This document shows positions 10,882 to 20,677 of a stretch of 64,000 bases of DNA, in pieces; the stretch's first letter is position 1; each line of letters starts with the position of its first letter. The notes beneath the pieces were generated by a model that was not told the origin of the DNA, ran no database searches, and saw only the letters and a list, made by a program, of their open reading frames with translations. The position numbers and the translations under genes are program-made. The stretch is from Heliopora coerulea (Eukaryota; Cnidaria; Anthozoa; Scleralcyonacea; Helioporidae), in assembly GCA_030142905.1 (NCBI GenBank), contig JASJOG010000111.1, positions 504,001 to 568,000 of the forward strand, in the 5' to 3' direction.

Positions 10882-11135
10882 GATGGAGTACAGAAACAAA
10901 TTTACAAAGATTGTAAGAGCATGTATCAACAGCTGAAAGGCTTCATCGAAAAGGAAGGTTGGGCTTGTGCATGTTACATAAGCTGTATAAAATACCTGGT
11001 TTTTAGCCTGAAGGAGCTAAACATTCATAGGTATTTTGGTCAATAGGTAAGGTGCACAAGCACAACCTTCCTTCCCAATCAATACATACACTTGCAATCT
11101 TTCTAAATTTCTTGTTTCTGTACTCAATCTTCTCC
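10882..11135. repeat. Fold-back repeat, ~90-bp arms
   Basis: The left arm (10,882-10,972: GAGTACAGAAACAAATTTAC, AAGGAAGGTTGGGCTTGTGC) is the reverse complement of the right arm (11,049-11,135) at roughly 80-85 percent identity by eye, around a ~75-bp spacer. No gene inside. It is probably a small non-autonomous element. Confidence 0.7.
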
Positions 11136-11419
11136 TAGCTAATCCTTTTATTGAAGATTCCCATATCTCTAACCTCGATACCACGCATATTTATGGCTAG
11201 TTTCCACATTAATTCTCTTTACCAATGTGTCATCACAATTTATAAGACAAAACATAACACCAAAGACAACCATCTGGTAAAAAAACAAGAGGGAATGTTG
11301 AAATGGTAATATTTCTAATTTATTACAAATTTATCATCAGACAAAGTCTTCTTCTTTGCCAACACCATTATTCCCTTTGTTGGGAGTCGGTGGCCATGAT
11401 CCCCCTCTTCCATCTCTGT

Positions 11420-11686
11420 CTATCCTTTGCATCCTGTTCCCTCCCTTAACCCATCCTCCCACCTTTTGAACTGGCGACCTCTGCTTCTCTTTCCCCTCAC
11501 TGGATCCTCCCATGCTTGCTTTACCACGTCCTCCTTCTCTTTCTTTAAAACATGACCATAGCAGCGGAGTTTATTTTGTTCCACTACTGTCACTACACTT
11601 GTCATCACTGTTGTTGTTCTTCTCACCTCCTCATTTCTTATCTTATCATGCAGTGTCACTCCCAACATCTTTCGTAGCATGCTCAT
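11420..11686 (-). pseudogene. C-terminal tail of a LINE reverse transcriptase protein
   Basis: The 88-codon frame contains MLGVTLHDKIRNEEVRR, CYGHVLKKEKED and GKRSRGRQFKRWEDG. The LGVT...RNEE...R.YGHV...RGR...RW.DG series is the characteristic post-reverse-transcriptase tail of many LINE proteins. Only the tail remains, as expected for a 5'-truncated insertion or a fossil. It lies in the gap between two Polinton copies next to the fold-back repeat at 11.8 kb. Confidence 0.75.
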
Positions 11687-11789
11687 CTCTGTTGTTAGTA
11701 ATTTTCTTTGATCTTTCTTCTTTAAGAAAGAATATATGTATCATCAGACCAAGTGACTTGAATTAAATAACAGCAGTCTTTTATATTTA

Positions 11790-12185
11790 CAGTTGAGTGA
11801 TGACATCGTTAGAAAGGAACTAGCTAGATCTATTTACATATGAAGTTGGCAATGTGGTTAAGTATTAAGAGTGGTGAAGTGAGATGTCACCTGAAAAGCA
11901 TCAACTCTTTGATAGCTTTGAGAACGAAATTTAACTTTGATGTGTCAAATTTGATTAAAAGAGCTTCTAAAAATAGTAGAACGTTAGGATTTTATAATGC
12001 TAATGTTCTACTATTTTTACACTGGAGTTAAATTTCAGTCTCAAAGCTAGCAAAGATTTCACGCTTTTCAGGTGACACCTCATTTCACCACTCTTAATCC
12101 TTTTCACACTCTGATAACCATGTTGCCAACCTCATCTGTAGATAGATCTTGCTAGTTCCTTTCTGATGATGTCAACACTCAACTG
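11790..12185. repeat. 396-bp fold-back (MITE-like) element
   Basis: The ends are CAGTTGAGTG and CAACTCAACTG-type reverse complements, and the two halves pair over about 190 bp each (GAAAGGAACTAGC, GGTGTCACCTGAAAAGC and AAAAATAGTAGAACATTAGC-like blocks appear on opposite strands). The arms meet almost without a spacer near 11,990. No gene and no clear target duplication. Confidence 0.8.
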
Positions 12186-12189
12186 CAAC

Positions 12190-12840
12190 GGTGTATATAA
12201 CAATTTGTGGATGGGGGGCGAGATTTGAAGAATTTCTGACAAGAGTTAGCGTAAATTGGGTTACCTGAAGAAATGGCAAACATGTTTTTAGTAGTCAGAG
12301 TTGAAAATTAGTAACAGCAGTCTAGCCTTGGCTGTAGTACACAGACACGGTGCTGCCAACCAACTAGCATTGACTGGCTTCTTTGTAGAACACAAACTGT
12401 TACCAACAATTTTATAGGCTATTTTGATTACACGATTTTCCTATGTTTGTACTACTGCATTTGCAATTGACTGTGCACTGTGTGTTTATTAATGCATTGT
12501 TTCAAAATTAAAATGCTGAGGTTTATTGGAGGAAACTTTGACATTGCTAAGGTCAGACTTCACATCGTTAGGTGCTTGTCAACATGAACTGTGAGGAATT
12601 AATTTTCTCATGCTAATTTGTAGGCAGACAATTGCCATTTTTCAAAAGAAAACTTCAGTTTTCTGCATTCAGTTTAGGTTAAAGATGTTTAAATTTGTTT
12701 CAAATTTTCATTTACTGTAATATTCTATCATTTCTATGATCTGCAAATGTTCAATTTTTGACATTTCTAGTCCTGAAGGTTTTTTGACTTCTCAGCAAAC
12801 AAAATACAATAAGGTATCCTCCCTCAAATTTTATGACAAA
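12190..12840. other. Unassigned AT-rich stretch
   Basis: No ORF, repeat pair or RNA gene recognised. Confidence 0.4.
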
Positions 12841-13475
12841 TGTCTGGGGGGCAGTCGCCCCCTATGCCCCCCTATACATATGCCACTGCAATGATGCCAT
12901 CAAGCATTTGACCAAACTGGTATGAATCGATGTCAGGCAGTATTTTTCCTTCAAAAGCCTCTATAATTGTGGTTTCAACAAGTACAGCTGAAAGACCTTT
13001 TGTAAATTGGCAAGCTATCACTATATGACCTGACCATCTTCCATCAAAATAAATCAAGCACCTTGATGTGGCACGACTGTCACCAGGGCCACTCAGAAGA
13101 ATTAAGTCACATAAGAAGGGTCTGTTGTCAACAGATTCTGTGAAATTTTGGCTTCTCCTGAATTGTAGTGATGATGGTCATTGGCTGGGAAAATTCTGTC
13201 GTACTGCTAGAATGTAGCACCTGATGGGAAGACAACCTCTCAAAGACTTGAAAGCATGTTTACAGCAGTACTTGACTCCCTTTCTTGGTGATTGCACTGC
13301 TCCCACTGAAGACGTATCTGACTTCCATGTTAACAGCACTTGCCTCTGAAAACTTAACTCTGTCAAGAAATTCTCTGACAATTGCACTGTTATCAACCAG
13401 TGACATGATATTTTTAAAAAGGGCTTGAATTCCACACACAGCTCTGCTGACTGCATGTACAGTTAGACAACTCAA
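12840..13475 (-). pseudogene. hAT-like terminus and transposase-like relic
   Basis: At 12,840-12,893 the reverse strand reads CAGTGGCATATGTATAGGGG followed by a G/C-rich run, the look of a hAT terminal repeat. Upstream in that orientation a broken protein reads SCLTVHAVSRAVCGIQALF and VREFLDRVKFSEAS (13,260-13,475), with further pieces to 12,872. The fragment resembles the middle of hAT-type transposases, but I cannot place catalytic residues. The other end of the element was not found. Low-confidence family assignment. Confidence 0.35.
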
Positions 13476-13479
13476 TTTA

Positions 13480-13855
13480 GGCTCATCTTGAAGTTCTTGC
13501 CTTTTGATTACTTTTCTGAAACATTGATTACTTTCTGGAGTATAGGTTTCTCTCTATAATTTCAAAAAAGATAGAAACTAGCAACTTTGGTGAATTATAT
13601 TTATTTAAAAGGGGTAAAAATAATACTTCCGGTTGTCGGCCTTGCTTCCATGCAAAATATGACTTGTAAAGGTTTAGTTTTAATTTTGGTAATTGCCTCA
13701 ATATCTAAATCATTTTATTTCGTCAAGGGCTTCCACTGTACTGATTTTTTTGACATATATGCTGGACTACAAGGCCAAGGTATAAGATGCAAAATACTAT
13801 CTAAAAAATCACCATTTTTTGCTACTTTAAAAATTTAAAATGAGACCTTATACTG
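13480..13855. other. No feature seen before the Polinton
   Basis: AT-rich flank of the Polinton. Its last bases carry the 6-bp target duplication. The 83-codon frame here looks like chance. Confidence 0.5.
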
Positions 13856-13861
13856 ACTTCT

Positions 13862-13943
13862 AGTAGGGAATAGAGGGGGTTTCAGATGCATTTGTCTCAT
13901 CACTTGATTTTTCCTCAAATTTTTTCAGTGTCACAGGGGATTT
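13862..13943 (+). repeat. Left terminal inverted repeat of the Polinton
   Basis: It pairs with 24,846-24,930 over about 83 bp with roughly ten differences. Shared blocks are GAATAGAGGGGGTTTC, CAAATTTTTTCAGTGTCACA and GGGGATT. Confidence 0.85.
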
Positions 13944-13954
13944 CCCGCTATTCA

Positions 13955-14096
13955 AATAGTTAGCATACCAAACATCCCTAACAACCAGTCAAACTAAAAA
14001 TAGTTTTTATGTTGACATTGAACTATTCAAATCACTAGGAATATTTGGAATGTTTGATATGTTGACGCCACTTCCAATTGTTAAGTTGGGTAATCC
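13955..14096 (+). repeat. Direct repeat A flanking the 14.1-15.0 kb insert
   Basis: It shares AATAGTTAGCATACCAAACA, CAACCAGTCAAACTAAAAAT and GTTGGGTAAT.CCC with 14,985-15,119. The copies differ by about ten substitutions and one ~10-base gap. Confidence 0.85.
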
Positions 14097-14219
14097 CCCT
14101 TTTTCCTGCAATCAAATGGTAAGCGGTTGTTATTTACAGACTCAGAATAAGTCGATCAAATTATGTCACTTCCTGCATCACATTAGTATAAGAGTTTATG
14201 TGCTAGTGAAATTAGTAAT

Positions 14220-14571
14220 ATGGAACACGATCACAGTGAGGCTGTGCAATTCAATGAAACAGATCTAATCTCAGCCCAAGCAGCGAGGCAAGTAGGAGGC
14301 TTTGGACTATCCATACCACGTCAAAAACCAGTGGAAACAGTGGTGGAGATTCTTCAAAACATCATAAACAAAGATTCAATACCTAAAGAAAACCTTAGGA
14401 GGACATGGAACAACAAGAAATCTAAATGAGAAAAGCTGTTGAAACAATGGAACAAGGCGAAGGAATCTTTGTCATATTGGGTTTCGAAAACAAAGTTACT
14501 TGAACACAAGCTTAATAGAAATGCAGAAGAACTTGAAAGAATGCTTGCCGATTGTTTGAGTGAAGATTGAG
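14220..14571 (+). pseudogene. Short coiled-coil-like ORF of the insert
   Basis: The frame starts MEHDHSEAVQFNETDLISAQ and contains PRQKPVETVVEILQNIINK and IPKENLRRTWNNKK. After one TGA stop (about 14,428) the same frame continues with a heptad-like helix (WNKAKESLSYWVSKTKLLEH) and ends in an acidic tail near 14,571. I do not recognise the family. The composition fits a nucleic-acid-binding helical protein, but that is only inference. Confidence 0.35.
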
Positions 14572-14737
14572 AAGAGGAGTAATCAAGTCGCTGCCTTAAG
14601 AAGACTTTTTTTGTTATTCAACACAACCGTGTTGTATAACAATTATGAACTGTTGGTTTTCTGAGTTTCATATTACTTATATCACTTCTCCTTCTCCTTT
14701 GGGAGTTGTAAACATCTGCTTTCATAAGCTAGGCATT

Positions 14738-14764
14738 CTGATGAGGCTTCATATCAGCCGAAAC
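14738..14764 (+). ncRNA. Hammerhead-ribozyme-like motif 1
   Basis: The conserved CTGATGA is followed by a perfect 4-bp stem II (GGCT/AGCC, loop TCATATC) and immediately by GAAAC, the full catalytic-core order of a hammerhead. Stems I and III and the cleavage site are not obvious, so activity is unproven. The preceding bases CTAGGCATT also precede the motif at 49,090. Confidence 0.5.
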
Positions 14765-14984
14765 GACTCATGAGAAATCTGTACACTATTTTTTACAACT
14801 ACTAAGAATACCCAGTTGAATGAAAATTTCTTGGGCCGTAAGTCGATTTCAAAGTATGTGTAAAAAATAAATGGTTGTTGAAAATTTACTTCACCTGCCC
14901 CCTTCGTTCCTTCTTGCATCACGCCACAACTGTGTCGGTCTCCATACTAGTGTACCATGCAGTGTACCATGTTGTGTGGAACAT

Positions 14985-15119
14985 AATAGTTAGCATACCA
15001 AACATCCCTAACAACCAGTCAAACTAAAAATAGTTTTTATGTTGACATTGAGCTATTCAAATCAATAGGGATATTTGGAATGTTAACATCACTTCCGGTT
15101 GTTAGGTTGGGTAATTCCC
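14985..15119 (+). repeat. Direct repeat B
   Basis: Second copy of the 13,955-14,096 repeat, at the right edge of the insert and next to the LamG-like ORF. Confidence 0.85.
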
Positions 15120-15129
15120 ACAAAAAAAA

Positions 15130-16062
15130 TTTAATAATAATAAAAGGTGAGTCTATATTATGCTTATCACAAGGATGATGATAACAAAAAGGAGGAGAAA
15201 TCACTGGAAAATTAATTCTGAATGAAGCAATTATAATAAATAAACCAGCTAATGATAATGACATTACAAACGTGAATTTCATATATGATTTGCTTTGGGA
15301 AACAATAGTTTTGAATGAAATTAAAAATTCACTTGCATATTATAAGATTGACAAAGCTCTAAGCTCTGAAGTTACTTATGATGGATCAAGTGAAAAAATA
15401 TCTTATCTTTTTGATCAAACATTTAATGAAAATCATGCTAAGCAAAATTTTAGCACCATAAAACCTACTCTTTGTAATGTTGCAAACAGAGTGAATAACA
15501 GATATTTCATAGAATTCAATGGAAGATCAGTTCTTTATTCAGATATAGATTTAACCCAACCATCTAGCTCATCAAAGATAAATATTTTCGTGGTTTACAG
15601 ATTGAAAGGTTATGATAGAAGCATAGATTGGTTGAGAAACTGTTTTTTCAGGGAAGGTGATTATTTTCTGGGGTTCTCAACACTTGGAGATCTTATTGTT
15701 TCAAACACTGTAACAGGTAGATATATTAAAACAGGTACTGCTAATGATGCTGTTGCGCCATACAAAAACAAAGCAAACGGTGTAGTTTATCCGTACATTG
15801 GAAAGATAGTTCATGATCTAATAAAAGTTCTGTTCATTGTAATGGAGTGAAATTAGCAAATTTTACTTCAATAAGTTTACAAACAAATGGTAAAACGCAA
15901 ATTGGATCTTTTAATTTTAATAGTGGTCATAAATTCTCTAACTCTGATTTGAATTTAGCTGGAACTGGAACATTTAAAGGAGATATTGCATTTTTTATGT
16001 TTAAACAAGGAATTATGGATGAAAGAACCATTTTGTTACATCATAAACTTTTTTTGTGAAAA
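15130..16062 (+). pseudogene. LamG/concanavalin-like protein of the Polinton
   Basis: The frame upstream of the first ATG (15,272) already reads LILNEAIIINKPANDND, so the protein begins before it. The main block runs to 15,850 (VNNRYFIEFNGRSVLYSDID, SSKINIFVVYRLKGYDRSI). A frame shift near 15,845 leads to KLANFTSISLQTNGK, LAGTGTFKGDIAFFMF and ERTILLHHKLFL. The beta-rich pattern and the K-G-D-I-A...LLHHK ending suggest a concanavalin/LamG-like jelly-roll. It is encoded opposite to capsid and ATPase, convergent with the small protein gene. A receptor-binding or fibre-like role is inference only. Confidence 0.6.
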
Positions 16063-16178
16063 ATGGTATAATATTAATGCAAATCCTATCAAAACAGTTA
16101 CGAGTCTAGTTGACTTAACTTAGAAACTAAAAAAATTTTCATAATCTTTTTAGAATATGAAAATTTAATTTTTAAACT

Positions 16179-16664
16179 TTAGTGTGTTTCACTACGTTTG
16201 CTTTCAGTCTCATTTCCAACACCTTTATGCTTGAAAGCAGTTTCGCTGCTGTGAGCACTTCGCACGATCACATGTTTACCAACTGTTAATCCACCACTTA
16301 TGATTCCTAGGAATGGTAGGAATGGTGTGAATCTTTCAACATCTCTTCTTAAGAGTTTATCAGACTTTAGTTCCTTTTCCAATTCCTCACTGTTTTCAAT
16401 TGCATCTAATCCTCCTAAAAGTTCTGCAAATCTACTGATTATATCGTCTGTTATAAAACAGTTTGCTTTTTCAGCTTGTTTTGCTTCATATTCTGCATAT
16501 ATTTTATTTATAATTTTTTCTGATGCTTTTTTGATATTTTTTACAGATTGTTCTATTTCTCCATCTTCAGATAATTTGATCAGTTCTGCTCTTTTCTTTT
16601 TTACATCTTCATTGACATTATCATTAATTGTGGTATTGTTTTAATTTTCAACAACTTTTTCCAT
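16179..16664 (-). pseudogene. Small acidic/helical protein with a hydrophobic segment
   Basis: It starts MEKVVEN at 16,664. Codon 8 is a TAA stop, after which the same frame stays open to 16,179 (about 160 codons). It has a charged helical N-terminus (KKRAELIKLSEDGEIEQSV), then ELEKELKSDKLLRRDVERF and a hydrophobic PFLPFLGIISGGLTVG, then a polar tail. The homologue in copy 1 lies at 9.55-10.1 kb in the same place after the ATPase. I know no function. One stop is the only damage, and it could be bypassed by starting at a downstream ATG. Confidence 0.6.
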
Positions 16665-16701
16665 TTATTATAAGAAAAATTATTATAATTTGTCAACATC
16701 C

Positions 16702-17282
16702 TCATTCTATTCGGTTTCCATAAGGATGTCTTAGACTTATTTCTAATCTTGAATATTTTTTGGTTTTGATTTCATCAATTTCTTTTTTTTCTGAGACATC
16801 TAAATATTCATCTATTATTTCATTCATGTCTTTTCTATTTGGATTATAAAATGTCACCAGTTTTGAAATATTTCCCCTGTAAGGTTTTGTGATAGATGTG
16901 AATTGCTGAGTTATAACAATAGTACTCAAATTGAAATGTCTAGCACTGAATGCAAGTTTTACAAGTTTGCTAGTTCTATTTTTTACAAATTTTCCACTAG
17001 CACAATCATCAAGAATAATTAAACTATTTGTTCCAGCAGCATAATTTCCAACATATTTTAAATATGATTTAGCATCATCTTGATCATATGGTACTGCAAT
17101 GTAGTCTTCATCTTTATCATATTTCCAATTTTCATATGTTTTATTCCATTCAAATGTTGGACAAATTAAAAAAATATAATCAAAATGTTTATGAAATTCT
17201 TTTTCTAACATATCTAAGAGATATTTTGTTTTTCCACCAATAATCATATTAAAACAATAATCATATTAAAAGGAGTTTCCAT
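16702..17282 (-). pseudogene. A32-like packaging ATPase
   Basis: It starts at 17,282 (METPF), 14 bp after the capsid stop. The P-loop is disrupted: an ATAATCATATTAAAA segment is duplicated near 17,235-17,265, adding a stop and removing part of the Walker A glycine run, although GGKTKYLLDMLEKEF remains. Walker B is intact (TNSLIILDDCASGK), followed by ARHFNLSTIVITQQF, the sensor-like block of the family. About 190 codons fits Polinton ATPases, which package DNA into the capsid. The break makes this copy inactive. Confidence 0.8.
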
Positions 17283-17296
17283 TGTTTATTTAATGT

Positions 17297-18372
17297 TTAA
17301 TATTGTATGGACATTAAGTCTTTATTCACAATGTTTACAAGTCCATCTGACAAGAGGAAGATCTTACACATAACATTTGCAGTTGTTGCTTTCTTTTTAA
17401 TTTCAAATAAAAGTCCGGATTGTGTATTAACTAGTTTTTTACCATTTCCGGAAGTAAAACTGTCATTCACTGTTCAGAGATCAAAACTAATGCAAAGTGA
17501 TCTTTGTAGAACTTCTGTATTGACATTAACATGTCTTTATAGAGTTTAAACACTCTCATAGCTTCCTCAAAGAATCTTGATTTAAGGATTCCCTGACTGT
17601 ACACCGAGATTGGGATTCCTTTGATGGTTGCTTTTACACTCTGGATATTAGGATATACATACTCCTCACTGTTTGTGATTGTTATAGTGGAACAAAGACA
17701 GCATGGTTGTGCTGTCTTTGTTCCACTATAATCTTTGTTCCACTAGAGTATATCCCCCAATGCTGCTACCAGACTGTGCAACCATAATATCTGTAGCTTT
17801 TGGTAGAGTTATTATGTATTGGAGATTGTTAGTCATGCTGTGAGGTGCATACAGACCATGATCTTCCAAGATTTTCCCTAGTTTCTTTGTTTTGTTCCAT
17901 GTACAGTAAACATTAATCCATCAGATACTTTGGATGTATTAACAGTTGATGCACCTGAGTCATCTTTAGATATTAGTTTTCTAAGATTTTCACCTGCAAT
18001 CCCATACTCAACCATGTCATCTCTTTCACTGCTTGTTTTCCATAAATCCCTGTAAACACCAGTTATGCTCTCACCGGTGTTATCATAAACAACTTCTACA
18101 AATTTCACCACAAATCTTTCCCACAAGAGCTTGCTAAGGTTGTTAAGAAACCATGATTTTGCATTTGCATTTTTGAAATCAAACTGAAGATTAAGAGAGT
18201 CTGAAACTAAACAAGCGTATGGTTCAAGTTTTGGTATATTGATGTAGATTTCTTCACCCGGACTTGCTTTGTTTGGATTAAAAGTCACAATATGTCTTGT
18301 TCTCGTTCCTCTAATTTCAGCTATTTTTGTTCGTCTGAAACCAGGTTTTAATTCATTTGATCTTGTACCCAT
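17297..18372 (-). pseudogene. Polinton major capsid protein (double jelly-roll type)
   Basis: It starts MGTRSNELKPGFRRTKIAEI at 18,372 and is open to 17,878 (VTFNPNKASPGEEIYINIPK, YACLVSDSLNLQFDF, WKTSSERDDMVEYG). Beyond a frame change it continues with APHSMTNNLQYIITLPK and ATDIMVAQSG, then a 50-bp perfect palindrome (17,682-17,731), and resumes to a LVNIVNKDLMSIQY end. The pattern matches Polinton hexon-like capsid proteins; the full-length relatives I recall are longer, so an internal deletion is likely. It lies directly upstream of the ATPase, the conserved morphogenesis pair. Confidence 0.75.
17682..17731. repeat. Perfect 22-bp-arm palindrome inside the capsid gene
   Basis: TTATAGTGGAACAAAGACAG plus CA, a 6-base loop TGGTTG, and the exact reverse complement. 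A third partial copy (ATCTTTGTTCCACTA) follows at once. Confidence 0.9.
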
Positions 18373-18446
18373 TTATTTATTTATTTATAAGAAAAAAAAA
18401 AAAAAAAAAAAAAGATGGTAGCGGTGTTTTACCGCTACCTTTATGT

Positions 18447-19436
18447 TTATGTTTTTGTATTCTTTTTTCTTTCCTTGTATTGATCATATACAAAGTAACC
18501 TATCGCGATAGCTAGTAACCAAAGATTTTTAGCAAGGAATTCAATACCTTTTGCTCCCCACATTAACATTTGTGCAATTAGATTCAGTATAGGTGCTATC
18601 AGTGGTCCTAGTTTCTTTGCAATGTTTGCAATAGCTTTTGCAAGACTATTCACAGCCTTTGGTCCTTGTTTTATTACTTTTCTTGCTCTGATGACTATTG
18701 TTGTAATAATACCAGCGATAGCTATAGCAACCGCTGATAAACCTACTAGATTTTCTTTTGCCCATTCTTTAAATCTTTCTAATCTTCCAAGGTCACTTTC
18801 TTTAGCTTCTTCATGGATAGGTCTTCCATTATCTGCTTTTAGTTTTGTAACTCTTTCTAATGATTTGTACAATTGTTCCTTTAATTGATCTGTTTCTCTA
18901 AGTGCTTCTAGTCTCCAGTGATCTGCTTGTGTTTCGAGAAAATCTATTTTTTCCTGTGGTGTTTGTCCCTTTGGATCTAAAACTCCTGCAAATTCTCTTA
19001 CATCTTGTTTACTAAGTTTTATATCATCAACAATGTTGTCAATGGTGTCAGATACTTTTTCCATAGAATTTTCAACGATATCACTTACAAGTTCTCGTTC
19101 ATAGGATTGACCAAGTTGTTGTTTGCGTGAAGCATTCAGAGCAGCTAAGCTGCAATCAACAAGTGCACCAGGAGTTTTTTCATATTCTTTGATTGCTTTT
19201 TTCATAATGTCATTAAATTCATTAATATATTTCTTTTTTTTTTTGATGAATAACCCGGGTTCTAAGTTCTTGATGACATTACCAATCTTTTTACCTTTAA
19301 ATTCAATGGAAACATTTCCATTTTGATCTCTAACAAATACAGTGTTATCTAACAATATGCTATTATTTGGACCGTTTTTCTTTTCAAGGTTAACATTAAA
19401 TATCTTTTTAAAAGATTTTTTTCTATCACATGTCAA
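18447..19436 (-). CDS. Polinton membrane protein, 329 aa, unknown function
   Basis: An intact ORF starting MTCDRKKSFKKIFNVNLEKK. The N-terminal ~100 residues are basic and mixed, residues ~120-230 are charged helices (coiled-coil-like), and the last third has hydrophobic segments: GLSAVAIAIAGIITTIVIRA (~239-258), KKLGPLIAPILNLIAQMLMW (~283-302) and FLAKNLWLLAIAIGYFVYDQ (~308-327), ending in a lysine-rich tail. I associate this layout with a conserved Polinton ORF next to the capsid gene. A virion-membrane or membrane-remodelling role is inference. The preceding acidic ORF ends 1 bp before its start codon, so the two could once have been one reading unit. Confidence 0.65.
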   Translation of the reverse strand: MTCDRKKSFKKIFNVNLEKKNGPNNSILLDNTVFVRDQNGNVSIEFKGKKIGNVIKNLEPGLFIKKKKKYINEFNDIMKKAIKEYEKTPGALVDCSLAALNASRKQQLGQSYERELVSDIVENSMEKVSDTIDNIVDDIKLSKQDVREFAGVLDPKGQTPQEKIDFLETQADHWRLEALRETDQLKEQLYKSLERVTKLKADNGRPIHEEAKESDLGRLERFKEWAKENLVGLSAVAIAIAGIITTIVIRARKVIKQGPKAVNSLAKAIANIAKKLGPLIAPILNLIAQMLMWGAKGIEFLAKNLWLLAIAIGYFVYDQYKERKKNTKT

Positions 19437-19664
19437 TTATCTCCTTATAGATCCAGCATCTTTATTTATATCAGGTATGTAATTTCTATAGTCAACCCTA
19501 CTACATTTACTTTTTGGATTAGATGTGTTGATTATGTTAATGCTTTTGTTATGATCATCGTTGTTGAAACTTGTGTCTACTTTGTAGTCTTCATTATTTC
19601 TTTCATTTTCTTCATCCATATTTCTATTTTTCATTTCAATATCATCAAAACCACTTTCAGCCAT
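19437..19664 (-). CDS. Small acidic protein (75 aa) of the Polinton
   Basis: It starts MAESGFDDIEMKNRNMDEEN and is rich in Asp, Glu and Asn, ending SRVDYRNYIPDINKDAGSIR. It abuts the 329-aa membrane ORF with no gap and follows the integrase by about 10 bp. The related ORF in copy 1 is at 2423-2620. Function unknown. It may be the N-terminal part of a longer acidic protein truncated by a frame change. Confidence 0.5.
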   Translation of the reverse strand: MAESGFDDIEMKNRNMDEENERNNEDYKVDTSFNNDDHNKSINIINTSNPKSKCSRVDYRNYIPDINKDAGSIRR

Positions 19665-19673
19665 TTATTTATT

Positions 19674-20677
19674 TTATATATTTTGAATATTTTCTTCTGG
19701 TATCCAAGAATTGTGTTTACTATCATAACCTAACCACTTTACTAATACCATATTTTTACCTTTCACTTTTTTCTTCTTTAATATTTTTTCCTCTCTATTC
19801 ACAGCAGATAGTTCCTCTTTGTAGAATTTTCCAATGATTGGTTCTCCCTCATGATCCTCTATTTCATACATGTCAGGATCACCTCTGAATACTTTCACAA
19901 CTTTAAAAATCTCTTCATAACCTTTTGTAAAGATATTCTTGTATTTAGATATCCTCACCTTATCACCAATTCTGAATTTAGGTAGAGGAAAATCACCTAA
20001 TCCATAACCATATAGTGTAAGCCAAACTTGGTCTTTGTTAGACTTGTTCACATCAGCAGGTTTCATTAATATGCTGCTGTGTTTAGTTTGATTATAGTTA
20101 TTTGTAAGTTCATCTAAGATATCAACCCACTTGTAAGTTCCCTTGCTGTAGAAATACTTCCACATGGCTGAGTTTGTAGAGAAGTACTCAACACTGTGTT
20201 CTTTCAAAAGTTCTTTGAAACCTACATTGTAAAATTCTTTTGCTTCATCAAACTGAGCGACTTTTGGGTATTTTCCAAATCTTTCTTTGAATTGTTTCAA
20301 CAACTCATCCACAGCATTTGTCGTGTTTTTAGTATCTTTTCTGTAAACAGGAATGGTGAATGCAAATCGACTTAGAATTTCAACAGCTGTCAGTATCAAA
20401 AAATATTCTTTATTCTGTCTACTATATTTTCTCATATCAACCAAGTCCATTTGTATTTGGTCAGCTAAATCTTTAACAAATGTTCTTTGAAATTTATGTC
20501 TTCTAACGATTGGTTTGTATCTTGTGTTTTCAACCAGTCTTTTACTAATTTTCTACTGACGTTTAATCCTTTTTCTTTTGCTTTTCGATAAAGTCTTTCT
20601 GCAGATTGATAACCTGTATCTGGGTTGTAGTAAATGTCTCTTAATTCTTGTTCAATAACAAATTCATAGTCTTTCAT
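19674..20677 (-). pseudogene. Polinton retrovirus-type integrase with chromodomain
   Basis: The N-terminal block (20,465-20,677) has the Polinton helix-turn-helix region (DTGYQSAERLYRKAKEKGLN, VSRKLVKDWLKTQDT), then a frameshift. The main block from 20,450 has the first catalytic Asp (QMDLVDMRKYS), the second (KVAQFDEAKEFYNVGF), and after EYFSTNS jumps straight to AMWKYF. The stretch that normally holds the catalytic Glu is missing, an in-frame deletion. The SH3-like part (KVRISKYKNIFTKGYEEIF) and a C-terminal chromodomain (KNMVLVKWLGYDSKHNSWIP) follow. Integrase joins element ends to host DNA; this copy cannot be active. Confidence 0.85.

Larger units (their letters stand above)
14097..14984 (+). 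mobile_element. ~0.9-kb insert with ORF and hammerhead-like motif
   Basis: The segment lies between two ~140-bp direct repeats and interrupts the Polinton just inside its left inverted repeat. It holds one short ORF (14,220-14,571) and a hammerhead-ribozyme-like core (14,738-14,764). Non-LTR or Penelope-type retroposition can leave long target duplications, which would explain the direct repeats. An LTR-like or tandem-duplication origin is also possible. No reverse transcriptase is present, so it would be non-autonomous. Confidence 0.5.

Noticed and set aside
18622..19326. Plus-strand frames opposite the 329-aa membrane protein
   Set aside because: Antisense shadows of an intact ORF with convincing domain layout.
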